Positions 1-6,959 of a stretch of DNA of 18,019 nucleotides are shown here, piece after piece (within the stretch, counting starts at the first letter, position 1; every line of letters starts with the position of its first letter). The notes beneath the pieces were generated by a model, which saw only the letters and a program-made list of their open reading frames with translations, did no database searches and was not told the DNA's origin. The position numbers and the translations under genes were made by a program. The DNA is taken from positions 1 to 18,019 of the forward strand of contig CANNTZ010000050.1 in the NCBI GenBank assembly GCA_947522735.1, in the 5' to 3' direction. Origin of the DNA: an uncultured Oscillospiraceae bacterium (lineage in GTDB: Bacteria > Bacillota > Clostridia > Oscillospirales > Ruminococcaceae).

Positions 1-1341
1 TCCGTCTCCGACGCCATCGCCGAGGATATCGTGCGGCTCAGCGAGCGCTATATCACCGACCGCTATCTGCCCGACAAGGCGATAGACCTGCTGGACGAGG
101 CATGCTCCTGCGCCGAGCTGCGCAACAAGGCGCTTGAGGAATATCTCGCAATGCGGCGCAGCGCCGAAAAGCTGCGCGCCGACGAGCAAACGGCCTCCGC
201 AGACACGGAAAACACCGATTATGAGAGGCTTGCGCAGATCAAGGCGGAGCTTATCCGCTGCGAAAACCAGCTTGCACAGCTTGAGCCGGAGGCGAAAAAC
301 GCCGCCGTCACCGACGAGGACGTCGCTCGCGTCATTGAGCTGTGGACCGGCATTCCCGCCAGCAAGATACAGGAGAACGAGCTGCGCCGCGTCGCAAATC
401 TCGAGGAGCATCTCCGTGAAAAGATCATCGGCCAGGATGAGGCGGTAAGGCTGGTGGCGCAGGCAGTCAAGCGCTCCCGTGTCCGCATCAGCGGCGTGCG
501 CCGCCCGGCGTCGTTTATCTTTGTCGGGCCCACCGGCGTGGGCAAAACAGAGCTTGTCAAGGTGCTTTCCCGCGAGCTTTTCGACGACGTCGAGCCGCTC
601 ATCCGCTTGGACATGTCCGAGTTTATGGAAAAGCATTCTGTCTCCCGCATCGTCGGCTCGCCTCCCGGATATGTCGGCTATGACGAGGCAGGTCAGCTCA
701 CCGAGAAGGTGCGCCGCCGCCCCTATTCGGTTGTGCTGTTCGACGAGATAGAGAAGGCTCATCCGGACGTGATGAACATACTGCTACAGATACTTGACGA
801 GGGCAAGATTACCGACGCTCACGGGCGAACCGTCTCTTTTGAAAACACCGTCATCGTCATGACCTCCAACGCGGGCAGTCAGCTCCGCGAGAGCGCGCTT
901 GGCTTTGCCAAAACCGCCTCGGAGGCGACGCGCGACAGGGTTCTTAAATCGCTGCGCGATTTCCTGCGTCCGGAGTTTCTCGGACGCGTGGACGAGATAG
1001 TCGTCTTTCGCGAGCTTGACAAGAATGACTTCGTCGGCATCGCGCGTCTGCTGATGAATGAGCTGCGAGAGTCGCTCTCGCAGAAGCATATCAACCTTGA
1101 ATTTGATGCTGCAACGCTTGAGCTGATAGCGGATATGTCCTACGGAAAGGCGGGCGGCGCACGCGATATCCGCCGCGTTATCCGCGAAAGGGTCGAGGAC
1201 GAGATATGCAATCTGCTAATCGAAGCCGAGAATTATCCGGACGCGATACATGTCGGCGCCGAGAACGGACAGCTCTGCGTGCGCGGGATAACCCTGATCC
1301 CGGCTCCGGAGCCGGTCGCTGCGTCAAAGCCCGAAAACTGA
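1..1341 (+). CDS. clpC: ClpC/ClpB-type AAA+ chaperone ATPase, C-terminal part (5' end outside window)
   Basis: The reading frame is open from base 1, so the gene starts upstream; the first in-frame GTG (31) lies inside the conserved ERYITDRYLPDKAIDLLDEA block ending NBD1 and is not a start. The 446 visible residues cover the end of NBD1, a short charged linker/M-domain-like segment, and the whole second AAA+ module. That module shows Walker A GPTGVGKT (bases about 526-549), the MEKHSVSR segment and GYVGYDEAGQLTEKVRRRP pore-loop region, Walker B VVLFDEIEKAHPDV, sensor-1 MTSNAG, the Arg-finger region RPEFLGRVDE, and sensor-2 GGARDIRR in the ClpB D2-small domain. Hsp100 proteins of this type unfold substrates, often feeding ClpP. 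ClpC rather than ClpB is my preference because the coiled-coil insert is short, but the N-terminal domain is not visible. The gene ends at a strong terminator. Confidence 0.9.
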   Translation, partial: SVSDAIAEDIVRLSERYITDRYLPDKAIDLLDEACSCAELRNKALEEYLAMRRSAEKLRADEQTASADTENTDYERLAQIKAELIRCENQLAQLEPEAKNAAVTDEDVARVIELWTGIPASKIQENELRRVANLEEHLREKIIGQDEAVRLVAQAVKRSRVRISGVRRPASFIFVGPTGVGKTELVKVLSRELFDDVEPLIRLDMSEFMEKHSVSRIVGSPPGYVGYDEAGQLTEKVRRRPYSVVLFDEIEKAHPDVMNILLQILDEGKITDAHGRTVSFENTVIVMTSNAGSQLRESALGFAKTASEATRDRVLKSLRDFLRPEFLGRVDEIVVFRELDKNDFVGIARLLMNELRESLSQKHINLEFDAATLELIADMSYGKAGGARDIRRVIRERVEDEICNLLIEAENYPDAIHVGAENGQLCVRGITLIPAPEPVAASKPEN

Positions 1342-1348
1342 ACCACCG

Positions 1349-1390
1349 CTCCCCTCAAAACTTCACTTTCCTTTTGAGGGGAGTTGTTTT
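1349..1390 (+). terminator. Rho-independent terminator after clpC-like gene
   Basis: A 12-bp perfect stem (1349-1360 pairing with 1372-1383, CTCCCCTCAAAA / TTTTGAGGGGAG) with an 11-nt loop is followed by TTGTTTTGT. It starts 8 bases after the stop codon, so it ends the chaperone transcript and separates it from the next gene. Confidence 0.9.
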
Positions 1391-1439
1391 GTCCAGATTT
1401 TAACTCTCTATACTAAACAATTGTACCCGATAACTGAAT

Positions 1440-1466
1440 CACCGCCTCAACGCGGTGTGCTATAAT
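1440..1466 (+). promoter_or_regulatory. Extended -10 promoter with palindromic possible operator
   Basis: TGCTATAAT (1458-1466) is a consensus extended -10 element. No good -35 box lies 17 bp upstream; the sequence there (1438-1443) is ATCACC. Just upstream of the -10, bases 1440-1457 form the palindrome CACCGC-N6-GCGGTG, which covers the expected -35 area. A weak -35 plus a palindrome here is a common layout for a regulated promoter, but an operator role is inference. Transcription would begin near 1473 and read the Gfo/Idh/MocA gene at 1516. Confidence 0.55.
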
Positions 1467-1515
1467 GATTTAAAGGATCAAGCGTTTAAAACTCACCTGT
1501 CAGGAGGATGTCAAT

Positions 1516-2745
1516 ATGGACAAGATCGCAAATGTAGCCGTCATCGGTCTCGGCGGACGTGGGCTTGGATGGATATCCGGCGAGCTTAACAAGCTCGACT
1601 ATGTCCGCATCACCGCCGTGTGCGACAACTATGCAGATCGCGTCGAAGCCGCTCAGAAGGCGGTTCGCGACGCCCGCGGCAACACCCCGTTCGGAACCAC
1701 CGATTACACCGAGACCGTCTGCCGCGACGACGTTGACGTCGTGCTGATCTTCACCGCGTGGGAGGATCACGTCAAGATCGCGATAGACTCGATGAGGGCC
1801 GGCAAATACACCGGTCTCGAGGTCGGCGGCGCATACAGCATCGAGGATTGCTGGCGTCTCGTCGATACTCAGGAACAGACCGGGACCCCGTTCATGTTCC
1901 TCGAAAACTGCTGCTACGGCGAATATGAGCTGCTGGTCATGAATATGGTTCGCAAGGGCTTGTTCGGTGAGATCGTCGAGTGCGAGGGCGGCTACTGCCA
2001 CGATCTGCGCAGTGAGATCGCCTACGGACGCGAGAACCGTCACTACCGCCTGCGCAACTACCTCTCGCGCAATTGCGAGAACTATCCGACCCACGAGCTC
2101 GGCCCCATCGCAAAGCTGCTCGACATCAACCGCGGCAATCGCATGACCTCTCTCGTCTCTTTCGGCTCCGCCTCCAGGGGGCTGCACGAGTTCATCCTTG
2201 ACCGCAAGCCGGATGACGCCGACCTGAGATACGCCACCTTCGCACAGTCCGATATCGTCAAGACCATCATCACCTGCGAAAACGGCGAGCTCATCGAGCT
2301 GACCCTCGACACCACGCTGCCGCGCTACTACAGCCGCCATTTTACCGTCCGCGGCACAAAGGGCATGTATATCGAGGAGAGCAACACCGTATTTCTCGAC
2401 AAGGTTCACGAGAAATACGACTTTGACCCACGCCCGCTCTGGGACAACGCCAAGGAATACCAGAAGGAACACCACCACGAGCTTTGGAGCGACCCGGAGG
2501 CGCTCTACGGCGAGGGACACGGCGGCATGGATTACCTCGTGATCTCTGCGCTCTTCGACAGCTATTTCAACGGCACCTATCCCCCCATCGACGTCTACGA
2601 CGCCGCGGCGTGGATGTGTGTCACTGCGCTCTCCGAGCAATCGCTGCACGAGGGCAACCGCAAGCTGGACTTCCCCGATTTCACCAGGGGAAGCTATCGG
2701 AACCGCAAGGAGCACAGCGTGGGGAAATATTCGCTTGAAAAGTGA
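1516..2745 (+). CDS. Gfo/Idh/MocA-family oxidoreductase, GH109-like (possible NAD-dependent alpha-N-acetylgalactosaminidase)
   Basis: The protein has 409 residues. The N-terminal Rossmann domain carries the dinucleotide motif GLGGRG (residues 11-16); the C-terminal alpha/beta domain follows from about residue 125. It matches the GH109 pattern: an ENCCYG block (130-135), EGGYCHDLR with Tyr160 and His162, then ENYPTHELGPIAK with Tyr190 and His193, then INRGNRM. In characterised GH109 enzymes the equivalent Tyr-x-His and Tyr-Pro-Thr-His residues line the active site, and a tightly bound NAD takes part in a redox-assisted retaining mechanism. Most GH109 enzymes described carry an export signal; this one has none, so it should act in the cytoplasm. 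AGGAGG at 1502-1507, 8 nt before ATG 1516, fixes the start. It is a one-gene unit between two terminators. It could instead be an ordinary sugar dehydrogenase of the superfamily; substrate is inferred. Confidence 0.8.
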   Translation: MDKIANVAVIGLGGRGLGWISGELNKLDYVRITAVCDNYADRVEAAQKAVRDARGNTPFGTTDYTETVCRDDVDVVLIFTAWEDHVKIAIDSMRAGKYTGLEVGGAYSIEDCWRLVDTQEQTGTPFMFLENCCYGEYELLVMNMVRKGLFGEIVECEGGYCHDLRSEIAYGRENRHYRLRNYLSRNCENYPTHELGPIAKLLDINRGNRMTSLVSFGSASRGLHEFILDRKPDDADLRYATFAQSDIVKTIITCENGELIELTLDTTLPRYYSRHFTVRGTKGMYIEESNTVFLDKVHEKYDFDPRPLWDNAKEYQKEHHHELWSDPEALYGEGHGGMDYLVISALFDSYFNGTYPPIDVYDAAAWMCVTALSEQSLHEGNRKLDFPDFTRGSYRNRKEHSVGKYSLEK

Positions 2746-2846
2746 GCCTCCGTCTCAAAAAAGCAGTGAACGGGCTCCAATCCCCTGAATCCCCGGCCGA
2801 TACATCCCCATTCGGTTTTTGTATCCGTAGCCAAACACATCAAATG

Positions 2847-2886
2847 GCCCCCTGCGCCGGTCAATTAGCGCAGGGGGCTGTTTTTG
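2847..2886 (+). terminator. Rho-independent terminator after GH109-like gene
   Basis: A perfect 11-bp stem (2847-2857 GCCCCCTGCGC with 2868-2878 GCGCAGGGGGC) and 10-nt loop are followed by TGTTTTTGT. It lies between convergent genes; on the minus strand only three T residues follow the stem, so it acts mainly on the rightward transcript. Bases 2746-2846 between the stop codon and this stem show nothing recognisable. Confidence 0.9.
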
Positions 2887-2908
2887 TGCTGAAAAAGCGT
2901 CCGTTTTT

Positions 2909-3817
2909 CTACTTTTCAAGGGCGTCGGGATAGACGAATACGCCAATGCCGCCGCCCGCGGAGCCTCCGCGCGCTATCCAGTCCGCAAAGGCACGCTGCA
3001 TCCGCGTTTCGCGCGGCAGCTCATCCGCCGCCCTGTTCGCGTCCGCGCCGAACACGCGCCACGCGTCGCCGAAAGACGCGCAGTCCGTCCGGAATATCCG
3101 CGTGAAATCTCTCATAAAGCTCACGACATTCGACTGTTCGCCGAACACCTCCTCATACGGCGGATAAAGCAGCCACGAGCTGCACCGGAATATCAGCCTT
3201 CCGTCGCGCCGCTCGTCCGCGTAAAACTCGTATGCGCGGCGGTATGCGTCCAGCCTGCTCTCCCTCGTCAGCGGCCCGCTCGACGGGATGTGCATGTTTA
3301 TCAGCACGTCCCCCCGGCCTATCGTCAGCCCCGCCTCAGAGTAGCCGTAAAGCTCCGAATCCGCCGCAACCTTTTCAAATTGCAGACGCCCCAGCGCAAA
3401 CCGGCGCAGCCTGAAAAAGCCCTCGTACCAGCCGGCAACGAACGTGCCATAGCAGCCCTTGACCTTCATGCACTCGTAAAGCTTGCAGCGCAGATCGCTC
3501 AGCGAAGCCCACAGTATCTCCTCAGCTATCCCACGTTCGAGGTAGCGCCGCTCCAGCAGCTCGGCGCCGTCGAGGAAAAACAGCATGTCCGCGCCGTATT
3601 CGTTCGGCTCGCCCAGCCGCTCCGAAAGACCGCGTAGCTGCTCCAGCGCGCTGTCGATGTCTATCTCGCCATAAATATAGCCGTCGCGCAGCTTCAGCCA
3701 GTCGGAGCACACCGCGTCGTTCGCTTTCACCTTCTCCGCCAACGCGCGAAACGCCCGCTTCGCCTCCTCCGGAAAGGCTATCTTTTCCATCACGCGCTCA
3801 ATATTCATAAGATCCAT
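2909..3817 (-). CDS. Two-domain GNAT-like acyltransferase family protein (NAT_N / GNAT_C type, function unknown)
   Basis: The protein has 302 residues from ATG 3817. I chose this start because GAAAGGGG sits 7 nt upstream and the divergent promoter lies further out; an in-frame ATG at 3916 would be upstream of that promoter. The helical N-terminal half (about residues 1-130) and a C-terminal half with NMHIPSSGPLTRESRLDAYRRAYEFY and SSWLLYPPYEEVF resemble Clostridia proteins annotated as acyltransferase domain-containing (formerly DUF5596, GNAT-like C-terminal domain). These are related in fold to GNAT N-acyltransferases, but I know of no defined substrate. No signal peptide or membrane segment is visible, so it is probably cytosolic. 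It is transcribed away from the Crp/Fnr-type regulator gene and shares its promoter region, which suggests common control. It ends with TAG, useful evidence that TAG is a normal stop here. Confidence 0.75.
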   Translation of the reverse strand: MDLMNIERVMEKIAFPEEAKRAFRALAEKVKANDAVCSDWLKLRDGYIYGEIDIDSALEQLRGLSERLGEPNEYGADMLFFLDGAELLERRYLERGIAEEILWASLSDLRCKLYECMKVKGCYGTFVAGWYEGFFRLRRFALGRLQFEKVAADSELYGYSEAGLTIGRGDVLINMHIPSSGPLTRESRLDAYRRAYEFYADERRDGRLIFRCSSWLLYPPYEEVFGEQSNVVSFMRDFTRIFRTDCASFGDAWRVFGADANRAADELPRETRMQRAFADWIARGGSAGGGIGVFVYPDALEK

Positions 3818-3847
3818 CACGCCACCCCTTTCAGTCTGATTACAAAA

Positions 3848-3876
3848 ATTATAATTCAACCGTCCGTTGTTGTCAA
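3848..3876 (-). promoter_or_regulatory. Consensus sigma-A promoter for the leftward acyltransferase gene
   Basis: Read on the minus strand, TTGACA (3876-3871) and TATAAT (3853-3848) are separated by exactly 17 bp, a perfect match to the housekeeping consensus. Transcription should begin around 3841, leaving a short leader before GAAAGGGG and ATG 3817. The -35 box lies in the palindrome GTTG-T-CAAC (3869-3877). Confidence 0.88.
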
Positions 3877-3915
3877 CTTTTTTCTCGACAGATGGCGAAT
3901 TTTTGATTGACAACA
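3868..3915. promoter_or_regulatory. Inverted repeat covering both divergent -35 boxes (candidate operator)
   Basis: The 9-base sequence TTGACAACA occurs on the minus strand at 3876-3868 and on the plus strand at 3907-3915, facing outward with 30 bp between. Each copy includes a -35 box. The minus copy is part of a perfect GTTG-N-CAAC palindrome (3869-3877) and the plus copy of a one-mismatch version (3906-3914). A regulator binding here could control both promoters, and the Crp/Fnr-type product encoded next door is the obvious candidate. The sequence is not a classic TGTGA-N6-TCACA Crp site. Part of the similarity follows from both being consensus -35 boxes. Confidence 0.45.
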
Positions 3916-3935
3916 CGTCCGCAATGCGTTATAAT
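3907..3935 (+). promoter_or_regulatory. Consensus sigma-A promoter for the regulator and ABC importer
   Basis: TTGACA (3907-3912) and TATAAT (3930-3935) are separated by exactly 17 bp. Transcription should begin near 3942, giving a leader of about 36 bases before ATG 3978. No other promoter or terminator is evident before 6956, so this promoter probably serves the regulator gene and the three importer genes. Confidence 0.9.
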
Positions 3936-3977
3936 ATACCCAAAAGTGTATCATCTGAGACAGTTGAGGTTTTCTCC

Positions 3978-4604
3978 ATGAACAGAGCACAGCTTGACCG
4001 GGCGCTTGGGAGCTGCTTTCTCTTCGACGGCATCGACGATCCTGCCGGGCTTGTCTACGGCGTGTCCGAAATCGAGAGCTTTCCGAAAGGCAGCGTCATT
4101 TCCGCTGCCGCGGGCGTCGGGATTATACTCAGCGGCGCCGCGCGCGTGACAAAGACCTCCGTTGACGGGCGCACGCTGCCGATGACGACGCTGACGCCCG
4201 GACGGCTGTTCGGTATCGCCGGGCTGTTTGGCGGAGACGGCGACGGCATCTCCAATGTGACCGCGCTGTCGGACGTGAACGTGCTGTTCATCTCCGAGGA
4301 GGCGCTGCGACGGCTGCTCTGCGAGAACCCGACGCTCTCGATGAACTACATCGCCTATCTCTCCGAGCGCATCCGCTTTCTCAACCGCAAGATCGACGCC
4401 TTCACCGCCGGGAACGCCGAGCTCAAGCTGCTGCTGTTCCTGACCGGCCTTGCCGGGGAGGACGGCACAATCGAGCTGCCGTGCAGTGTCAGCGAATGTG
4501 CGCGCAGGCTCAACATGGGGCGGGCGTCGTTTTACCGCGCGCTGGAATCGCTTGAGCGGAGCGGGGCTATAACAAGAGACGGCGGGCTCAGGCTCGTCAG
4601 GTAA
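3978..4604 (+). CDS. Crp/Fnr-family transcriptional regulator with non-canonical effector pocket
   Basis: The protein has 208 residues from ATG 3978, preceded by TGAGGT at 3965-3970. Upstream in-frame ATGs (3867, 3923) lie before or inside the promoter, so they are rejected. The N-terminal cNMP-binding-like beta-roll spans about residues 20-120, a dimerisation helix about 120-148 (ERIRFLNRKIDAF), and a C-terminal winged helix follows with recognition segment SVSECARRLNMGRASFYRALESL. In cAMP-binding members the phosphate cassette reads FGE...R-T-A; here it is FGIAGLFGGDGDGISNVTALS, lacking the Glu and Arg that grip cAMP. There is no Fnr-type N-terminal cysteine cluster, although CSVSEC near the DNA-binding domain has two cysteines. 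The ligand is therefore unknown. It heads an ABC importer operon and is likely to regulate it and the divergent acyltransferase gene. Confidence 0.88.
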   Translation: MNRAQLDRALGSCFLFDGIDDPAGLVYGVSEIESFPKGSVISAAAGVGIILSGAARVTKTSVDGRTLPMTTLTPGRLFGIAGLFGGDGDGISNVTALSDVNVLFISEEALRRLLCENPTLSMNYIAYLSERIRFLNRKIDAFTAGNAELKLLLFLTGLAGEDGTIELPCSVSECARRLNMGRASFYRALESLERSGAITRDGGLRLVR

Positions 4605-4606
4605 AA

Positions 4607-4622
4607 CCGCGGTCCGCCGCGG
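4607..4622 (+). repeat. Short GC stem-loop between regulator and importer genes
   Basis: CCGCGG-TCCG-CCGCGG forms a 6-bp stem with a 4-nt loop, flanked by A runs, 2 bases after the regulator stop codon. No U tract follows on the plus strand, so it is unlikely to terminate. It might adjust the ratio of regulator to importer mRNA. Confidence 0.35.
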
Positions 4623-4653
4623 AAAAACATATGGAAGGAACCACTGAAAGACC

Positions 4654-5637
4654 ATGAAAAACGGCAAAAAGCTCATGAAAACGATTCTCGCCGCCGTGCT
4701 CTGCGCGGCAATGCTCATATCCATGCTCACCCTTGGCGGCTGCGCAGGCGAAAAAACCGACATCCGCACTGCGGCACTCAAGGGTCCGACCGGGCTTGGC
4801 ATCGCGGAGCTGATGGAGCAAAATGCAGACGGCAAGACCCAAAATAACTACGACTTTCTCATCGCTGGCGCCGCCGACGAGGTGACTGCCAAGCTCATCT
4901 CCGGCGAGCTGGATATCGCCGCCATCCCGACCAACGTCGCGTCGGTGCTGTATAACAAGACCTCCGGCAGTGTAAGGCTGCTGGCGATAAACACTCTCGG
5001 CGTGCTGTATATCCTTGAAAACGGCGACTCCGTGCAGACTATCGCCGACCTTGAGGGCAGGACGCTCTACGCAACCGGCCTTGGCGCGACGCCGGAGTAT
5101 GCTCTCAACTATATCCTTGCCGCCAACGGCCTTGAGGGCAAGGTCAACGTCGAATACAAGACCGAGCATTCCGAGCTTGCCGCGCTTATGGCGTCCGGCG
5201 AGGTGGAGCTCTGCCTGCTCCCGCAGCCGTTCGTCACCTCCGTCACCACCCAGAACCCCGACGTCCGCATCGCGCTCGACCTTCAGCAGGAATGGAAAAG
5301 CTGCACCGACGCGCCACTCGCAATGGGCTGCATCGTCGTCAGAAGCGAATTTGCGGAGGAAAATCCCAAGGCCGTCGCACAGTTCATGAAAGAATATGAG
5401 GAATCGGTCGATTTTGCCGTCAATAACGTCGAGGACGCGGCGCAGCTCGCCGAAAAATACGATATCATGAAAGCTGCCGTCGCGCAGAAGGCCATACCCT
5501 ACTGCAACATCGTCTTTCTGAGCGGCAGCGATATGAAAACCGCGGCGGAGCAGCTCTTCACCGTGCTGTTCGCCGCCCAGCCCACCTCGATAGGAGGAGC
5601 TATCCCGGGTGAAGATTTCTACTATCTCGAAAAATAA
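4654..5637 (+). CDS. ABC importer substrate-binding lipoprotein (NitT/TauT, SsuA/ThiY-like)
   Basis: The protein has 327 residues. A lipoprotein signal is clear: basic MKNGKKLMK, a hydrophobic stretch, then lipobox LGGC with Cys30 as the lipidated residue, so the protein is anchored outside the membrane. The mature part is a periplasmic-binding-protein-like II fold of the NMT1/SsuA/NrtA group: KGPTGLGIAELM, GELDIAAIPTNVAS (ligand-pocket region), GRTLYATGLGATPEYALNYIL, and ELCLLPQPFVTSV. Relatives bind nitrate, sulfonates, taurine or thiamine precursors; nothing here identifies which. Start ATG 4654 has only a weak ribosome site (GAAAG, 3 nt away; GGAAGG at 4633-4638 is rather far). A tiny upstream frame (4631-4657) ends on ATGA at this start and may couple translation. 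It overlaps the permease gene by 29 bases. Confidence 0.88.
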   Translation: MKNGKKLMKTILAAVLCAAMLISMLTLGGCAGEKTDIRTAALKGPTGLGIAELMEQNADGKTQNNYDFLIAGAADEVTAKLISGELDIAAIPTNVASVLYNKTSGSVRLLAINTLGVLYILENGDSVQTIADLEGRTLYATGLGATPEYALNYILAANGLEGKVNVEYKTEHSELAALMASGEVELCLLPQPFVTSVTTQNPDVRIALDLQQEWKSCTDAPLAMGCIVVRSEFAEENPKAVAQFMKEYEESVDFAVNNVEDAAQLAEKYDIMKAAVAQKAIPYCNIVFLSGSDMKTAAEQLFTVLFAAQPTSIGGAIPGEDFYYLEK

Positions 5638-6385
5638 GCCGAAGCTTGTAAAGCTCCTGACCTCCTTGCTCGTCGCTGCCATATGGTTATCCGTGTGGCA
5701 GCTGCTGTATATGCTCATCGGCAAAGGGCTGCTGTTCGCCTCCCCGGCTCAGGCCTTCAAACGGCTTTGCGCCCTTGCGCTGACCGGCGTGTTCTGGAGG
5801 TCGATCGGGCTGTCGCTGCTGCGCATCACCGCCGGGTTTCTGCTCGGCTCCGCCGCTGCGATTCCCACAGCCGCGCTGACCTCGCGCAGCCGCTTTGCCT
5901 ATGCGCTGCTCTCGCCCGCACTTGCCGTCGTCAAGGCGACTCCCGTAGCCTCGTTCATCATGCTCGCGCTGGTGTGGATACGCTCGGTCAATCTCTCGAT
6001 ATTCATTTCGTTTCTGATGGTGCTGCCGATGGTCTGGGCGAGTCTGCATCAGGGAATCGTCTCCACCGATCCGGCGCTGCTCGAAATGGCGCAGGTGTTC
6101 GGCTTCTCCGCGTCAAAGCGGCTGCGGCTGATATATTTCCCGTCCGTCAAGCCCTATCTCGTCTCGGCGCTGACAGCCGCCATCGGCTTTGCGTGGAAGG
6201 CGGGCGTCGCCGCCGAGGTTCTCGCCTATCCGCGCGACTCCATCGGCTTCGCGATATATTTGGCCAAGGCACAGCTTGAGACCGCCGACCTGTTTGCGTG
6301 GACCTTCGTCGTCGTCGTTCTCAGCATTGTCATCGAGAAGCTGTTTGTCGGACTTGTAAGAGGTGCCGCGCATGATAAAATTTGA
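5609..6385 (+). CDS. ABC importer permease (NitT/TauT, SsuC/NrtB-like)
   Basis: The protein has 258 residues, mostly hydrophobic, with about six membrane segments: roughly 14-37, 65-90, 98-120, 125-145, 183-205 and 228-250. The cytoplasmic EAA loop, which docks the ATPase, is visible at about residues 157-185 (EMAQVFGFSASKRLRLIYF, then PSVKPYL). This matches the BPD_transp_1 family and the normal length of SsuC/TauC proteins. The start is GTG 5609, chosen because AGGAGG lies at 5592-5597, 11 nt before; this puts the first 29 bases inside the lipoprotein gene, a sign of translational coupling. It in turn overlaps the ATPase gene by 14 bases. Together the three form one complete importer. Confidence 0.9.
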   Translation: MKISTISKNKPKLVKLLTSLLVAAIWLSVWQLLYMLIGKGLLFASPAQAFKRLCALALTGVFWRSIGLSLLRITAGFLLGSAAAIPTAALTSRSRFAYALLSPALAVVKATPVASFIMLALVWIRSVNLSIFISFLMVLPMVWASLHQGIVSTDPALLEMAQVFGFSASKRLRLIYFPSVKPYLVSALTAAIGFAWKAGVAAEVLAYPRDSIGFAIYLAKAQLETADLFAWTFVVVVLSIVIEKLFVGLVRGAAHDKI

Positions 6386-6959
6386 AAACGTCTCACTTGC
6401 CCTTGACGGCAAATCCGTTCTCGACAGCATATCCTTCTCCCTGCCAGCTTCCGGCGCGTTTGCGCTGACCGGCCCGTCCGGCTGCGGCAAAACAACTCTT
6501 GCGCGCATAATCCTCGGACTGGAGCGCGGCTTCACCGGCTCCGTCTTGCTGCCGGACGGCCTGCGCATTGCTGCCGTCTTTCAGGAGGATCGGCTGCTCC
6601 CGTGGCTGAGCGCCCGGCAAAACGTCGCGGCGGTACTGCCGGACGGCGTTTCTCCGGACGAATATCTCCGTCTCGTCGAGCTTGACACAGACGCCGACAA
6701 GCTCCCCTGCGACCTGAGCGGCGGCATGTGCCGCAGGGTCGCAATTGCGCGCGCCCTCGGATACCTTGTCCATTCAAACGCCGGGCTTCTTCTGCTCGAC
6801 GAGCCGTTCACGGGACTTGACAAGGCGCTGCGTGGGCGCGTTATCGAGCGGATAAGCCTGCTCTGCCGAGAACGCCTCGTCCTGCTCATCACCCATGACG
6901 AGGCCGAGATAGCGCTCATGGGTGCGAAAAAGCTTGGCCTTTTTGCCGCGCGCAATTGA
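6372..6959 (+). CDS. ABC importer ATP-binding protein (NitT/TauT, SsuB-like), compact
   Basis: The protein has 195 residues from ATG 6372, with AAGAGG 8 nt upstream; a GTG at 6363 is possible but overlaps that site. All ATPase motifs are present in order: Walker A GPSGCGKT (34-41), Q-loop with Gln71 in VFQEDRLLPW (the form typical of nitrate/sulfonate/taurine importers), signature LSGGM (115-119), Walker B LLLLDEP with Glu144, D-loop GLD, and His175 in the switch region. It is shorter than SsuB/TauB (about 250 residues): it stops soon after the H-loop and the spacer between Q-loop and signature is reduced, but no catalytic element is missing. It energises the permease encoded by the overlapping gene. 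Its stop codon lies within the -35 box of the next promoter. Confidence 0.9.
   Translation: MIKFENVSLALDGKSVLDSISFSLPASGAFALTGPSGCGKTTLARIILGLERGFTGSVLLPDGLRIAAVFQEDRLLPWLSARQNVAAVLPDGVSPDEYLRLVELDTDADKLPCDLSGGMCRRVAIARALGYLVHSNAGLLLLDEPFTGLDKALRGRVIERISLLCRERLVLLITHDEAEIALMGAKKLGLFAARN

Noticed and set aside
1486..2715. A 409-codon open frame on the minus strand opposite the GH109-like gene
   Set aside because: It mirrors the real gene codon for codon, has no recognisable domain, and the plus-strand gene has a clear ribosome site, promoter and family motifs.
2742..2933. A 63-codon plus-strand frame after the GH109-like gene
   Set aside because: It runs straight through the terminator hairpin, overlaps the previous stop codon, and lacks a ribosome site and any recognisable product.
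3818..3916. Upstream ATG (3916) as start of the leftward acyltransferase gene
   Set aside because: It lies upstream of the consensus promoter of that gene, so it would not be on the transcript; ATG 3817 has a ribosome site.
4597..5724. A 375-codon minus-strand frame opposite the importer lipoprotein gene
   Set aside because: It is an antisense shadow in GC-rich coding sequence; no motif or ribosome site supports it.
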